This document shows, piece by piece, positions 1-8,212 of a DNA stretch of 64,000 nucleotides. The stretch covers positions 29,538 through 93,537 of the forward strand of contig JAEUIE010000055.1 of assembly GCA_016795155.1 (NCBI GenBank), given 5' to 3'. Under the pieces are notes generated by a model that was not told where the DNA came from, made no database searches, and was given only the letters and a program-made list of their open reading frames with translations. Position 1 is the first letter of the stretch. Each line of letters starts with the position of its first letter. Origin of the DNA: Planctomycetia bacterium. GTDB taxonomy: Bacteria > Planctomycetota > Planctomycetia > Gemmatales > HRBIN36. Both the position numbers and the translations under genes were made by a program.

Positions 1-1053
1 CTGAACAATGATCTCACCACGATCACGGAAACCCTGACCGAATATGGCAAGAAATATTCTGAATGGCGCAGCAAGGTGCTGCGTAAGCTGCCAACCAGTG
101 CAACGCCTCCGCTTTATAAAGATGAACCCAAGCAGACCCTGCAGGAATATTTGACCAAATTCACCACGGGCCGTGGACTGAGCTACTACGAGACAAAAGA
201 CCTGCGTTCCAAAAACAATCTACTGAATGAGCCGAACGAACGCCTACTCAATACCTTCATCAAGCCCCTCTATTACGATCCCAACGACCGGGCAACGCCC
301 CGACAACTGGAAGATACGGTTCGTTATCTGCTGGCCAAGAATGAGATTGGTGGAGACAAGCCCAAGTTATTTGAAGCTACCAATTCCAGCCTGTATGATT
401 CATCACGCAAGAACAAGGAAATTGCCTTGCATTGGGTAGCAGAAGCAAGCGACCCGCGTACACCCACTTTCAAGGAAGCCGAAGCAGATGTCCTGAAGGC
501 CTGGAAAATGGAACAGGCCCGTGCCCTGGCGCAGGAAGAAGCGCAACGAATCATCAAGGATGTACAGGCAGGCCCCGATAATTATCGCAAACTCATTGAC
601 ATGAAAGGTTATGCTCCGGGTCAGGTCATCGCGCGATACAGTGAACCTGAACTCAAGTCGACAACAGACATACCCACTTACAATGCCTGCCCTATCCCCA
701 AGGCTGTTGACAACGAGCCTGCTGACTTTGTCACGCAGTGCCTGGACAAGCTCAAGAACAAGGGTGATACGGTTGTCATTCCTGATCGTTCCAAATCAGT
801 TTATTACCTTATTTATCTTTCCTCGCGATCCGAGCCTAAGACTTCCAATCCACTGGATCTGGAAGCGTTTCACAACGAAGTCATCAGGCCATCCATGATG
901 CGACAACTGATGATTGATGGAACATCGTTCAGGAACTTTGTAGGCATGGAAGAGAAATCGCAGGATGTAAGATCCTGGATAGAGTACCTCAAGGAAATCA
1001 CTTCGTATAACCCTGAACTGGGAAAAAGCCTGTCTGAAAACACCAGGCAGTAA
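1..1053 (+). CDS. C-terminal part of a secreted PpiC/SurA-like protein (partial)
   Basis: The frame is open from base 1, so the start lies upstream; about 350 residues are visible. The middle carries the pattern V-x-x-x-W-x-x-E-x-A-x-x-x-A-x-x-x-A (near 'VLKAWKMEQARALA'). This resembles the helix that precedes or follows the parvulin domain in PpiD/SurA-type foldases. The C-terminal third ('GDTVVIPDRSKSVYYLIYLS') resembles the closing segment of such proteins. No catalytic parvulin core is clear in the visible part. If the reading is right, it would be an envelope foldase. A planctomycete-specific protein of unknown role is the alternative. Confidence 0.5.
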   Translation: MNNDLTTITETLTEYGKKYSEWRSKVLRKLPTSATPPLYKDEPKQTLQEYLTKFTTGRGLSYYETKDLRSKNNLLNEPNERLLNTFIKPLYYDPNDRATPRQLEDTVRYLLAKNEIGGDKPKLFEATNSSLYDSSRKNKEIALHWVAEASDPRTPTFKEAEADVLKAWKMEQARALAQEEAQRIIKDVQAGPDNYRKLIDMKGYAPGQVIARYSEPELKSTTDIPTYNACPIPKAVDNEPADFVTQCLDKLKNKGDTVVIPDRSKSVYYLIYLSSRSEPKTSNPLDLEAFHNEVIRPSMMRQLMIDGTSFRNFVGMEEKSQDVRSWIEYLKEITSYNPELGKSLSENTRQ

Positions 1054-1079
1054 TTGATTGCAATAAAATTTCGATAATC

Positions 1080-1167
1080 TGTGGCAGGGTTATTCGGTAC
1101 TCCGAATGACCCTGCTGGATATGCAACAACTTCGCGATCTCGCAGGGTCATGCATAACCCTGCCACA
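1080..1167. repeat. Nested palindromic intergenic repeat, GTAC-core family, copy 1
   Basis: The outer arms gtggcagggttat (1081-1093) and ataaccctgccac (1154-1166) are perfect inverted repeats. Inside them atgaccctgc (1106-1115) pairs with gcagggtcat (1142-1151), and ttcgg/ccgaa (1094-1106) flanks the GTAC core. The element lies between two genes that converge. The same architecture recurs at 11673-11776 and, decayed, at 25603-25705. It is non-coding. It could fold into a branched hairpin in RNA and act as a terminator for either flank. Confidence 0.85.
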
Positions 1168-1209
1168 ACTCAATACGTTTCAACAGGCTCCTCATGCAGG
1201 TGTCTGTTT

Positions 1210-2133
1210 CTATTGCATCAGCCATTGCTGCAATTTCCAGTCGTGATCGGCTGGCACGAACAGATAATCACACTCTGTGTAGACATCGGGGACTTTCAAA
1301 ATTTTATCAGAAAAATTCTCAACACGTTTCAACTGAAACTGTTCTCCGGTTTTCACGACATGCAACAAATGGTAACTATGACTGACCAGCAGTTGCTGCA
1401 TGGCGTTGATTGTCTTCTGGTAGGCATCTATCGGATACTTCGGATCGCGATGCAGCACCTCGCAGGTGATGAGAGGCCTGTCGTTCTTCAGCACTTCGGT
1501 CATGCCCTGCAATACCTCAAGCTCAGCGCCCTCCACATCAATTTTGACGAACGCGACCTGTGGGATACCCACCGACTGCCTGATGTCATCGAACCTGAAA
1601 CAGGGGATATACATGTGGGTCAATTGTCTGTCAGGCCTTTGATATTCGGTGATGCTGGCATCCGATGCAAAGACCGATGATGATGTTTCCATGCTGAGGG
1701 AAACCACGCCTGCACTATTCGATAAACCAATGGGCACCAGGTGGATATCTGATAACTGGTTCATCCTGATCAATTGCATCACATAAGCCACGGCATAGGC
1801 ATTTGGCTCGAATCCAAAATAGCGTGCAGCCGGCTTTTGAACGCTGAGGTAATCAAGCAAGGTCTGTCCCACGTTTACGCCAATATCGAGCACAGCACCT
1901 ACGCGCTGGTTCAATGCATGCGACATCAACTGAGTTTTCCAGTTCTCCGTCCAGTGCAGCAGATGTAGCCCGGCAATATCAACCAGGGGCACCTTGATCT
2001 GCCTGGTTCCCACTTTAATATTGAGGTCCTTGAACAACCCTTTCAGCAAGCGATAGGAAACTTTCTGATAGTATGGCTTGCCAGCGGTCAAATTCATGAA
2101 AACACCGTAATGAGTTATCTTCGCGTGATGCAT
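1210..2133 (-). CDS. FkbM-family SAM-dependent methyltransferase
   Basis: This 307-residue protein carries the FkbM-type methyltransferase fold. The SAM-binding segment is 'VLDIGVNVGQTLLDYL', followed by 'FGFEPN' (the acidic residue after strand 2) and 'FVKIDVEGAELEVLQGM', which is the signature of the family. Family members O-methylate sugars or small molecules, often in surface-polysaccharide pathways; the substrate here is unknown. The first ATG has AGGA a few bases upstream. A second ATG 12 codons in (2097) is possible. The gene stands alone, divergent from the sigma factor gene and convergent with the partial gene upstream, with a palindromic repeat past its stop. Confidence 0.85.
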   Translation of the reverse strand: MHHAKITHYGVFMNLTAGKPYYQKVSYRLLKGLFKDLNIKVGTRQIKVPLVDIAGLHLLHWTENWKTQLMSHALNQRVGAVLDIGVNVGQTLLDYLSVQKPAARYFGFEPNAYAVAYVMQLIRMNQLSDIHLVPIGLSNSAGVVSLSMETSSSVFASDASITEYQRPDRQLTHMYIPCFRFDDIRQSVGIPQVAFVKIDVEGAELEVLQGMTEVLKNDRPLITCEVLHRDPKYPIDAYQKTINAMQQLLVSHSYHLLHVVKTGEQFQLKRVENFSDKILKVPDVYTECDYLFVPADHDWKLQQWLMQ

Positions 2134-2344
2134 TTATCCTACAGAATGAAACAGTTGCTTGCGAAACAGGTAGAAAACGATTTGTTGGCGTAATCCTACC
2201 CTCTTGACCCGCCATACAACCTGCTGGCACACACTTTTTCCCCACAAAGGCAACTGGTACAGCGTAAAATAGAGTGATGGAACGTCCTGCATGTGTCATT
2301 CTGCCAGCACAGGGGTGTAGGTTGGCAGAACCAAGGGCCGGGTT

Positions 2345-2947
2345 GTGCCTTCGTTATTGGACGACAACAAGCTGATTCAACGCTGTCTTTCGCACCAGCC
2401 GGGCGCCTGGAACGATTTCGTAGACACGTATCTGAATCTTATCTACCGAGTTATTCATCACACTGCACATCTACGAGGTCTGACGCTTCGCCCGGAAGAT
2501 GTGGAAGATCTCGCATCCGATGTACTGCTACAGGTGGTCGCCAACAATTATTCCGCCTTGCGACAGTTTCAGGGACGTTCAAGTTTAGCTACCTATTTGA
2601 CAGTGATTTGCCGACGATCCTGCATCCACCTGCTGGCTCGTAAATTTGGAACTTCAGCCATCTTCCAATCGATGCCGAACTCTGCGCAGGCAATGGAAGA
2701 AACCGAAGAAGATCATCACGATTCTGATTCGCTGGAACAGGTACACGATCTGCTGACAGCACTGCCTAAAAATGTGCGTGAAGTGGTCCGTCTGCATTAT
2801 CTGGTTGGTTTGAGTTACGAGGAAATCAGCAGTCGCATGGGCATACCGGTGAACAGCATCGGCCCGCTCCTAAGCCGTGCACGTCAAAAGCTCCGCATGA
2901 AACTGCAGGCAACTGAAGAAACTCCTCCCACTAATGTTGCTTCCTAG
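2345..2947 (+). CDS. ECF-type sigma-70 family RNA polymerase sigma factor
   Basis: The protein has 200 residues with the two-domain layout of extracytoplasmic-function sigma factors. Sigma region 2 runs from about residue 10 to 85 ('EDVEDLASDVLLQVV', then 'SSLATYLTVICRRS', the region 2.4-like helix). An acidic linker follows ('EETEEDHHDSD'). Region 4 runs from about 140 to 190 with the helix-turn-helix 'LVGLSYEEISSRMGIPVNSI'. The start is GTG, with no better ATG in frame. No anti-sigma factor gene is adjacent, so the signal it answers to cannot be inferred. The acidic linker between the domains is longer than in minimal ECF factors. Confidence 0.85.
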   Translation: MPSLLDDNKLIQRCLSHQPGAWNDFVDTYLNLIYRVIHHTAHLRGLTLRPEDVEDLASDVLLQVVANNYSALRQFQGRSSLATYLTVICRRSCIHLLARKFGTSAIFQSMPNSAQAMEETEEDHHDSDSLEQVHDLLTALPKNVREVVRLHYLVGLSYEEISSRMGIPVNSIGPLLSRARQKLRMKLQATEETPPTNVAS

Positions 2948-2982
2948 ACAATCTGGTTGAAGTAACCAAGCGATGTTTTTCT

Positions 2983-3064
2983 CCTCCCCTTACCAAGGGG
3001 AGGCCGGGTGTGGTTATAGCTACAGCATGAACAACCCCGTCTAACTTCCCCTTGGCAAGGTGGA
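2983..3064. repeat. Pair of CCCCTT/AAGGGG palindromes between genes
   Basis: The segment cctccccttaccaaggggagg (2983-3003) forms a perfect 9-bp stem. A related imperfect palindrome, cttccccttggcaaggtgg, lies at about 3044-3062 and could pair with the first. The layout resembles the C-rich palindromes at 35701, 40662, 46403, 57528 and 62205, but the sequence is different. It sits between the sigma factor gene and the SDR gene and has no T-run typical of a terminator. Confidence 0.6.
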
Positions 3065-3136
3065 GAACCAAAGCCCTGTTCGCCGCTGGCACATTTAGCC
3101 TGTATAACCCTCTTGAGTACCTCATGAGGACGATTC

Positions 3137-3889
3137 ATGGCCCATCATCGGCTGAATGGCAAGGTTGCGCTGGTAACAGGCGGTTCTCGTGGCATTGGCG
3201 CTGCCGTCTGCCGTAAACTGGCTCGAGATGGTGCAAATATAGTACTTACCTATGGCTTCGAGGATGAAGCAGAGGCTGCAGAGCGTGTCTGCGACGAACT
3301 GGTTCTGCTGGGAGTGCAGGCATCCACGTATCGGTGCGATATGGAAATTCCCAGTCAGATTGAATTGCTCTTTGCTGCGCTCAAGAAGAACCAGCCTCAG
3401 TTGGATATCCTCGTCAATAATGCCGCAGTGGGGGATATGATCCCGTTCGAACAGATTGATGTCGCTCAGTTTGCCCGTTTCTTCAACATCAATGTGCGCG
3501 GCCCGATGTTGGCTATCCAGCAGGCCCTGCCCTTCTTTGGCAAAGCAGGCGGCAGTGTGATTAACATCAGCTCAGCCATCGTCCGGGAAAATCTGGTCGG
3601 CTCGATGCTTTACACCTGTACCAAGGCATCCATCGATGCCATGACCCGGTGCCTGGCGAAGGAACTCGGTCCAAAACAAATCCGCGTCAACAGCGTCTCC
3701 CCTGGTTTAACCGAGACCAAACTGGCTCGCGACACCATGCCCGGCCCGATGTTTGACAGGATTGCCCGGCACACACCACTGCGCCGCCTGGGCCAGCCTG
3801 ATGATATTGCCGGGCTAGTAGGTTTCCTGGCTTCTGATGATGCCTGCTGGGTTACCGGTGAAATCATTGGAGCGACCGGAGGGATGTAA
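3137..3889 (+). CDS. SDR-family oxidoreductase (FabG-like)
   Basis: This is a 250-residue classical short-chain dehydrogenase/reductase. The Rossmann glycine motif is 'TGGSRGIGAAV' near residue 14, the structural 'NNAAVG' motif lies near 92, and the catalytic Ser precedes 'LYTCTKAS', which gives Y-x-x-x-K. The C-terminus ('GEIIGATGGM') is the usual closing strand. It is NAD(P)-dependent and cytoplasmic. The sequence resembles 3-oxoacyl-ACP reductases, but many FabG-like proteins act on other substrates. It is followed after one base by queG, so the two are probably co-transcribed, although no functional link is known. Confidence 0.9.
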   Translation: MAHHRLNGKVALVTGGSRGIGAAVCRKLARDGANIVLTYGFEDEAEAAERVCDELVLLGVQASTYRCDMEIPSQIELLFAALKKNQPQLDILVNNAAVGDMIPFEQIDVAQFARFFNINVRGPMLAIQQALPFFGKAGGSVINISSAIVRENLVGSMLYTCTKASIDAMTRCLAKELGPKQIRVNSVSPGLTETKLARDTMPGPMFDRIARHTPLRRLGQPDDIAGLVGFLASDDACWVTGEIIGATGGM

Positions 3890-3890
3890 C

Positions 3891-4961
3891 ATGCCTTCCC
3901 TCAGTGATGCCATCAAGAGCCAGGCCCATCAGCTTGGGTTTGAGCTGGTGGGCATCACACCCGCCACAAAAGCGCCAACACACACATCCTTCCTTGACTG
4001 GCTCGACCAAGGCTATGCAGGCGAGATGGCCTATCTCGAAAAATACAAAGAGGCCAGGTCGAATCCAGAATCTATACTCCCTGGCGTGAAAAGCATTATT
4101 GTTCTGGGCATTTCGTATCATCAGCCTGCTTTTCGAAAGGTGCCAGTGTCACCGCTACATGGAAAAGTAGCCAGCTATGCCCTGAACACAGACTATCATG
4201 AGTTGCTCTGGAAAAAGCTCAATTCCCTGTCCGCATGGTTGAATGAACAGCAACCTGCAGCAAACACTCGTGGAGTAGTGGATACTGCTCCGCTCCTGGA
4301 ACGTGATTTCGCGAGGATGGCAGGCTTGGGATGGTTTGGCAAAAACACCATGCTCATCAACAAGCACTTTGGCAGTTTCTTTTTCATCGCATCAATGTTA
4401 ACTGATGTGGAACTCGAATATGACCCGCCGCATGTACCAAGCCATTGTGGAACCTGTACCGCATGCCTGGATGCCTGCCCCACGCAAGCATTTCCAGAGC
4501 CGGGCAAGCTGGATGCCACGCGGTGCATCAGCTATCTGACCATTGAGCTAAGAGGGGCGGTGCCTGATCAGCAAAAGAAGGATATCAACCACTGGTTGTT
4601 CGGCTGCGATATCTGCCAGGATGTCTGCCCATGGAATCGTAAAGCGCCAGCGGGAAAGGAACCTGCCTTGCTGGCAGATCAGCAGCAGCAATCTGGCACG
4701 ATAAACCTGCTCGAACTATTCACCTATTCCGCTGAACAGTGGCGTTCACGATTCAGACACACCGCACTCTGGCGGGCTAAACGGAATGGATTATTGAGAA
4801 ACGCGTGTCTGCTACTCGGAAATGAACAGAATGCAGAGGCCTATGCATTGCTCAAAAAGGCCATGATGGATGAAGATGCTGGAGTGCGTGATGCTGCAAG
4901 ATGGGCCTGCAGGCGGATTGAAACTAAACAAAAACAGCCTGCTTCATTGGAAGCAGGCTGA
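3891..4961 (+). CDS. queG: Epoxyqueuosine reductase QueG
   Basis: This is a 356-residue cobalamin-dependent iron-sulphur enzyme that reduces epoxyqueuosine to queuosine in the tRNA wobble base, the last step of the pathway. Two 4Fe-4S cluster motifs are visible: 'CGTCTACLDACP' near residue 185 and 'CDICQDVCPWN' near 239. The N-terminal substrate/cobalamin domain contains 'DTAPLLERDFARMAGLGWFG'. The C-terminus has a HEAT-like helical repeat ('DAGVRDAARWACRRIE'), as in other QueG proteins. The start was chosen at the ATG one base after the SDR stop. Longer in-frame starts would run back into that gene. Its last codons lie inside a strong hairpin (4935-4960). Confidence 0.95.
   Translation: MPSLSDAIKSQAHQLGFELVGITPATKAPTHTSFLDWLDQGYAGEMAYLEKYKEARSNPESILPGVKSIIVLGISYHQPAFRKVPVSPLHGKVASYALNTDYHELLWKKLNSLSAWLNEQQPAANTRGVVDTAPLLERDFARMAGLGWFGKNTMLINKHFGSFFFIASMLTDVELEYDPPHVPSHCGTCTACLDACPTQAFPEPGKLDATRCISYLTIELRGAVPDQQKKDINHWLFGCDICQDVCPWNRKAPAGKEPALLADQQQQSGTINLLELFTYSAEQWRSRFRHTALWRAKRNGLLRNACLLLGNEQNAEAYALLKKAMMDEDAGVRDAARWACRRIETKQKQPASLEAG
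4935..4960 (-). terminator. Intrinsic terminator of the PEP-CTERM gene, embedded in the end of queG
   Basis: The arms cagcctgcttc and gaagcaggctg form a perfect 11-bp stem with an ATTG loop. Read on the minus strand the hairpin is followed by TGTTTTTGTTTAG, a T-rich tract. It would therefore end transcription of the minus-strand gene at 4990-5643. On the plus strand there is no T-run. The hairpin also encodes the last residues and stop of queG. Confidence 0.75.
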
Positions 4962-4989
4962 CTCGATTGCTGACAGTTGATTGCAGAGA

Positions 4990-5643
4990 TTAGCAGTCAA
5001 CCGTTTCGATTACCTGATCTTTCTTCTTGCGTTGGCGGTATACATATCCACCAACACCAGCGATTGCCAATCCAATCATGGCAATACTGGCTGGTTCAGG
5101 CACAGCAACACCAACCGTGAAGTTATCCATGCTGTTGAATTGAGCTGCCAGAGGAGCTGACAAAACGAGTGAAGTAATGACCGTGCCGTTATCAGAAGTG
5201 AACCCTCGATAATCTGATGCACTAGTCGTGGTGAAACTCTCCACGGTACCGTCGCTGAGTGTTATTGTGACCGTGCCAGTCAATGGATTATCAGTCACAT
5301 CAGTCAGAAAGAAATTGCCACCCAGAGCAGTCACATTACCACTGGTGAATGTGATGGTGAGTGACTGTTGAGAATAAGTGTTGCCAATGAATGCACCACT
5401 GCGATATAGTGGCTCAATTCCACCAGCTGCGTCAAATATGTACGAAAAGCCAAGGCTTGAAAACCCTGCTCCGGAATCATAAGTTCCAGGGTTGCCAGTA
5501 AAGGTTTCGGTATAGAAACCAGGTGAAACATTGGCTAGGAAGGTTGCAGAAGACGTGTAGACTGTGCTCTGCGCTGATAGTTGACTGTGGTTGGATAACA
5601 AGCATGAAGCCAGAACGGCAACTGCGACCCATTTCTTCATCAT
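4990..5643 (-). CDS. Secreted PEP-CTERM sorting-domain protein
   Basis: The protein has 217 residues. It has a signal peptide ('MMKKWVAVAVLASCLL...LSA'), a beta-rich body of about 150 residues with many Ser/Thr/Gly, and a C-terminal PEP-CTERM anchor: 'VPEPASIAMIGLAIAGVGG', then the basic tail 'YRQRKKK'. Such proteins are recognised by exosortase-type systems and released or anchored at the cell surface. The function of the body is unknown. The start at 5643 is supported by AGGAG seven bases upstream. A longer in-frame form would begin at 5676 but lacks that spacing. A terminator lies just past the stop. Confidence 0.85.
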   Translation of the reverse strand: MMKKWVAVAVLASCLLSNHSQLSAQSTVYTSSATFLANVSPGFYTETFTGNPGTYDSGAGFSSLGFSYIFDAAGGIEPLYRSGAFIGNTYSQQSLTITFTSGNVTALGGNFFLTDVTDNPLTGTVTITLSDGTVESFTTTSASDYRGFTSDNGTVITSLVLSAPLAAQFNSMDNFTVGVAVPEPASIAMIGLAIAGVGGYVYRQRKKKDQVIETVDC

Positions 5644-5825
5644 CGATGCACTCCTGTGCGTTGTGATGAGTCTCAATCATCCGTTGAATGATTGAAACCC
5701 TCTATCCTTAGCTGTTGTTCTATGGAGAAACGTGGATGGGTACGTCTCTTAGCTTCTGCGTATCATAGTACATTACGTTGACAAAATAAAGTCAAAAATA
5801 AACTTTTTCATTCGATTGAAACAAA

Positions 5826-5856
5826 ACATCCAACTTGGTATTTCCAAGCTGGATGT
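5826..5856 (-). terminator. Probable intrinsic terminator of the secreted-protein gene at 5873-6952
   Basis: The arms acatccaacttgg and ccaagctggatgt give a 13-bp stem with one wobble pair and a short loop. On the minus strand it is followed by TTTGTTTC. It lies 17 bases past the stop of the minus-strand gene. Confidence 0.65.
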
Positions 5857-5872
5857 GAAATTGCATCCCAGA

Positions 5873-6952
5873 TTACCGTACTTGCTTTAATTCACTCCAG
5901 TTTCCAGTCAATGTGGCATTGGGATCGAATGTTGCATCATTGCTCAGAACCACCGTTCCGTTGGAGTGTACCCACGCCTGGTTGTATCCACTCGGTAAGC
6001 TGTAGTGCACACCGGCGTTGGTATATTCCTGTGTGCCCCGGATGTAGTCGCTGAACTGCTTACTGATGCGATCTTCCGAAGCGTTCTTGTAAGCCCGTGC
6101 TTCACGCATCAGGGCCAAGGCATGATCATTGTTAGCGCTGATCTGCCTGCTGATGGTACCGGCATCGGCAATGTTCTGCATCATACGTTTGGTAAACAGG
6201 CTTCTTACATAGAGCACCTGTTTGTAGTGTTCTGCATTGCCTTTCAGTGAATGGACACAAGCGAGTATGGCAGGCGTTGCAGCGTCCAGTTCGCCTGCTT
6301 CTGCCCGAATAGAAAATGCCAGCCCGACACCCCAGGAGATCATCGAGGCATTGTTTACACCCAGAGAAACTTCGGGATGATAGAAGCAGGCAACATAGAA
6401 ATCTTCTTCGACTGACTGCCCCTGGAACTGGTAAGTTACCCGTGTTCGTGTTGCTTTCCAGTTGCCTTCGCCACTCATTTTCTGACAGAGCCTGGCCAAC
6501 TCAGGCATATCAAAATGCCTGATAGACTCTGGTTTCACCTTGCGATGGCCGGGCAGTGTGAATTCTTCAATCAACTTGCCCGGTGCAGTAGGTTCGAGAA
6601 CAATCTGGCCCTGGTAGTTGCTCAGCCGCTGCATGGGGAAGACAGGATTCTTCAGGTGGCAGGCATAGGCGATGGGAAGAAATTCGAGTTGCTGGAAGGT
6701 TCCCGGCTTGCTGATAATGGCTTCAAAATTGGCTTGATGATACATATTCGGGTACCATTTCACTCCACCTTGAAACTGCCAGCCTTCCGGCTTCAGGATA
6801 CTCCCTGCCACCATGTTGTTGACCATGGGATCGCGAATGACGACGGGTGTCATGGTCAGCGTTTTGTCGGGCTCATTTGCAATCGAAGATACCAGGGCGT
6901 TGAGAACAACCATGGCTGCAGTGACTATGGATCGAGCGGAAGTTGATAACAT
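5873..6952 (-). CDS. Secreted protein of unknown function
   Basis: The protein has 359 residues and an N-terminal signal-like segment ('SIVTAAMVVLNALVSSIAN'). I do not recognise a named domain. The body has alternating aromatic and charged segments. The C-terminus ('LPSGYNQAWVHSNGTVVLSN' followed by D-x-x-F-D-P-N) resembles the end of a set of bacterial secreted proteins of unknown role. The start at 6952 was preferred to the longer one at 6982 because GGAG lies seven bases upstream of it. It is transcribed alone, with its own terminator. Confidence 0.75.
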   Translation of the reverse strand: MLSTSARSIVTAAMVVLNALVSSIANEPDKTLTMTPVVIRDPMVNNMVAGSILKPEGWQFQGGVKWYPNMYHQANFEAIISKPGTFQQLEFLPIAYACHLKNPVFPMQRLSNYQGQIVLEPTAPGKLIEEFTLPGHRKVKPESIRHFDMPELARLCQKMSGEGNWKATRTRVTYQFQGQSVEEDFYVACFYHPEVSLGVNNASMISWGVGLAFSIRAEAGELDAATPAILACVHSLKGNAEHYKQVLYVRSLFTKRMMQNIADAGTISRQISANNDHALALMREARAYKNASEDRISKQFSDYIRGTQEYTNAGVHYSLPSGYNQAWVHSNGTVVLSNDATFDPNATLTGNWSELKQVR

Positions 6953-7142
6953 GTTTATGCTCCGGTTGGGGTTATGGTGCACCCATTACCGGAACAGGCT
7001 CGACTCGTGACAGAAAAAGTGAACTCGGCTTGCAGAAGTTTTGCAAGCAAAGTAATTTATGTCAAAATATAGAAGTCAGTAAAATCGTTAGATTAGGCAC
7101 TCTATTTGCTCAGATAATTTGGGTACACTCGAGACTGTCAAG

Positions 7143-7538
7143 ATGGCTGTTCTGGAACGTAAGGATTACTCGATTCTGATTGCAGATGACGACCCGTTAT
7201 GCAGGGAATCGTTAAGGGAGATTATTTCCCCGATAGGTTACCCTACCCTGGTTGCTGAGGATGGCGAAACCGCCTTGCAACTGCTGGAATCACAGCCAGT
7301 GCATTTGTTTCTCTGCGACATGTATATGCGAACCTTGAATGGTCTGGAAACCGTCACACTGGCCAGGCGAATTGTTTCAGAATTGCCCTGTATTCTCGTC
7401 ACGGCTTCCTCGGATGATCAACTGGTACGCAAAGCCATGGAAGTTAAGGTGTATTCCATTGTTAATAAACCTGTCAATCGACATGAGTTAGTTTTCACTT
7501 TGCAGCGAGCATTGCGAAAGACTTACAGCTCGCAGTAA
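7143..7538 (+). CDS. Stand-alone receiver-domain response regulator
   Basis: The protein has 131 residues and consists only of a CheY-like receiver domain. The acidic pocket ('IADDDPLC'), the phospho-acceptor Asp ('LFLCDMYM'), the conserved Thr ('ILVTASS') and Lys ('IVNKPVN') are all present, so it should be phosphorylatable. There is no output domain, so it would act by protein-protein contact or as a phosphorelay intermediate. No histidine kinase is adjacent. The ATG at 7143 was chosen; a TTG at 7119 would add eight residues without a better ribosome site. Confidence 0.88.
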   Translation: MAVLERKDYSILIADDDPLCRESLREIISPIGYPTLVAEDGETALQLLESQPVHLFLCDMYMRTLNGLETVTLARRIVSELPCILVTASSDDQLVRKAMEVKVYSIVNKPVNRHELVFTLQRALRKTYSSQ

Positions 7539-7634
7539 GAAATAGAACAGTTTTCAGCGCTGGTTTGTATAATCACAGTTATCACCTGCCTTATCAGCCT
7601 GTGATTGAATACATCCCCCCGGAGTTGCACATCA

Positions 7635-7922
7635 ATGAAGATTGTCCCTTTGAATGACAAAATCATCGTCAAACGAATGGAGGCAGAGGAAAAATCCAAA
7701 GGCGGCATAGTCCTTCCCGATTCAGCCCGGGAAAAGCCCCGCCAAGGCAAGGTTCTGAGCATAGGCGATGGAAAGCTGCTGCCAAACGGCACGCGACAGC
7801 CATTCGTTGTCAAAGAAGGTGACAAGGTGCTCTTCAGCTCCTGGGCAGGCAATGAAGTGCGAGTTGACAATGATGAATTCCTGATCATGACTGAAGATGA
7901 TCTGCTGGCAGTGGTTGGCTGA
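7635..7922 (+). CDS. groES: Co-chaperonin GroES
   Basis: This 95-residue protein matches the usual length of Cpn10. The family signature is at the N-terminus ('IVPLNDKIIVKRMEAEEKS'). The mobile loop that docks on GroEL is 'KGGIVLPDSAREKP', and the closing 'LIMTEDDLLAVVG' is typical. It caps the GroEL folding chamber in the cytoplasm. The ATG at 7635 is preceded by GGAG. No groEL follows; the gene ends at a clear terminator. It is therefore a monocistronic groES, and its GroEL partner must be encoded elsewhere. Confidence 0.95.
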   Translation: MKIVPLNDKIIVKRMEAEEKSKGGIVLPDSAREKPRQGKVLSIGDGKLLPNGTRQPFVVKEGDKVLFSSWAGNEVRVDNDEFLIMTEDDLLAVVG

Positions 7923-7945
7923 TTGAGAAACCGAATGCGATTCAC

Positions 7946-7971
7946 GCCTCCGATTCTTTCGGAGGCTTTTT
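7946..7971 (+). terminator. Rho-independent terminator of groES
   Basis: The arms gcctccga and tcggaggc are a perfect 8-bp GC-rich stem with a TTCTT loop, followed directly by TTTTT. It lies 23 bases past the groES stop codon. Confidence 0.92.
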
Positions 7972-7987
7972 CAATTCAAGCAGCGAT

Positions 7988-8152
7988 TCAGGTAACTGCC
8001 TTAACTTCAGTAACATCTGTAACACCTGTAGGGTTAGTAGCTTTCCACTTGTAGCGTCCGGGGGGACTATAACTGGTCCGAAGCGGATCAAGTGTCGTGC
8101 GGTACATGCTTTTGAGCCATGCTCGAGGACGATTCCTCCGATCACAATACAT
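7988..8152 (-). CDS. Possible small basic protein of 54 residues
   Basis: A short frame begins at ATG 8152 and ends at TGA 7988. The product is basic and starts 'MYCDRRNRPRAWLKSMYRTT'. A Pro/Tyr-rich middle ('SYSPPGRYKWKATNPTG') follows. Codon choice is unremarkable, and no other gene covers this 230-base gap. I do not recognise a family and there is no strong ribosome site, so this may be a chance frame. It is divergent from the surface-protein gene that starts at 8213. Confidence 0.35.
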   Translation of the reverse strand: MYCDRRNRPRAWLKSMYRTTLDPLRTSYSPPGRYKWKATNPTGVTDVTEVKAVT

Positions 8153-8212
8153 AGAGTCTTGCGCGGGATTGCGCTGGCATGGATGCACAACAGGTCGCAT
8201 GGAGTGACAACA

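Noticed and set aside
7923..8212. A groEL gene after groES
   Set aside because: A strong terminator follows groES and the next plus-strand gene is a surface protein.
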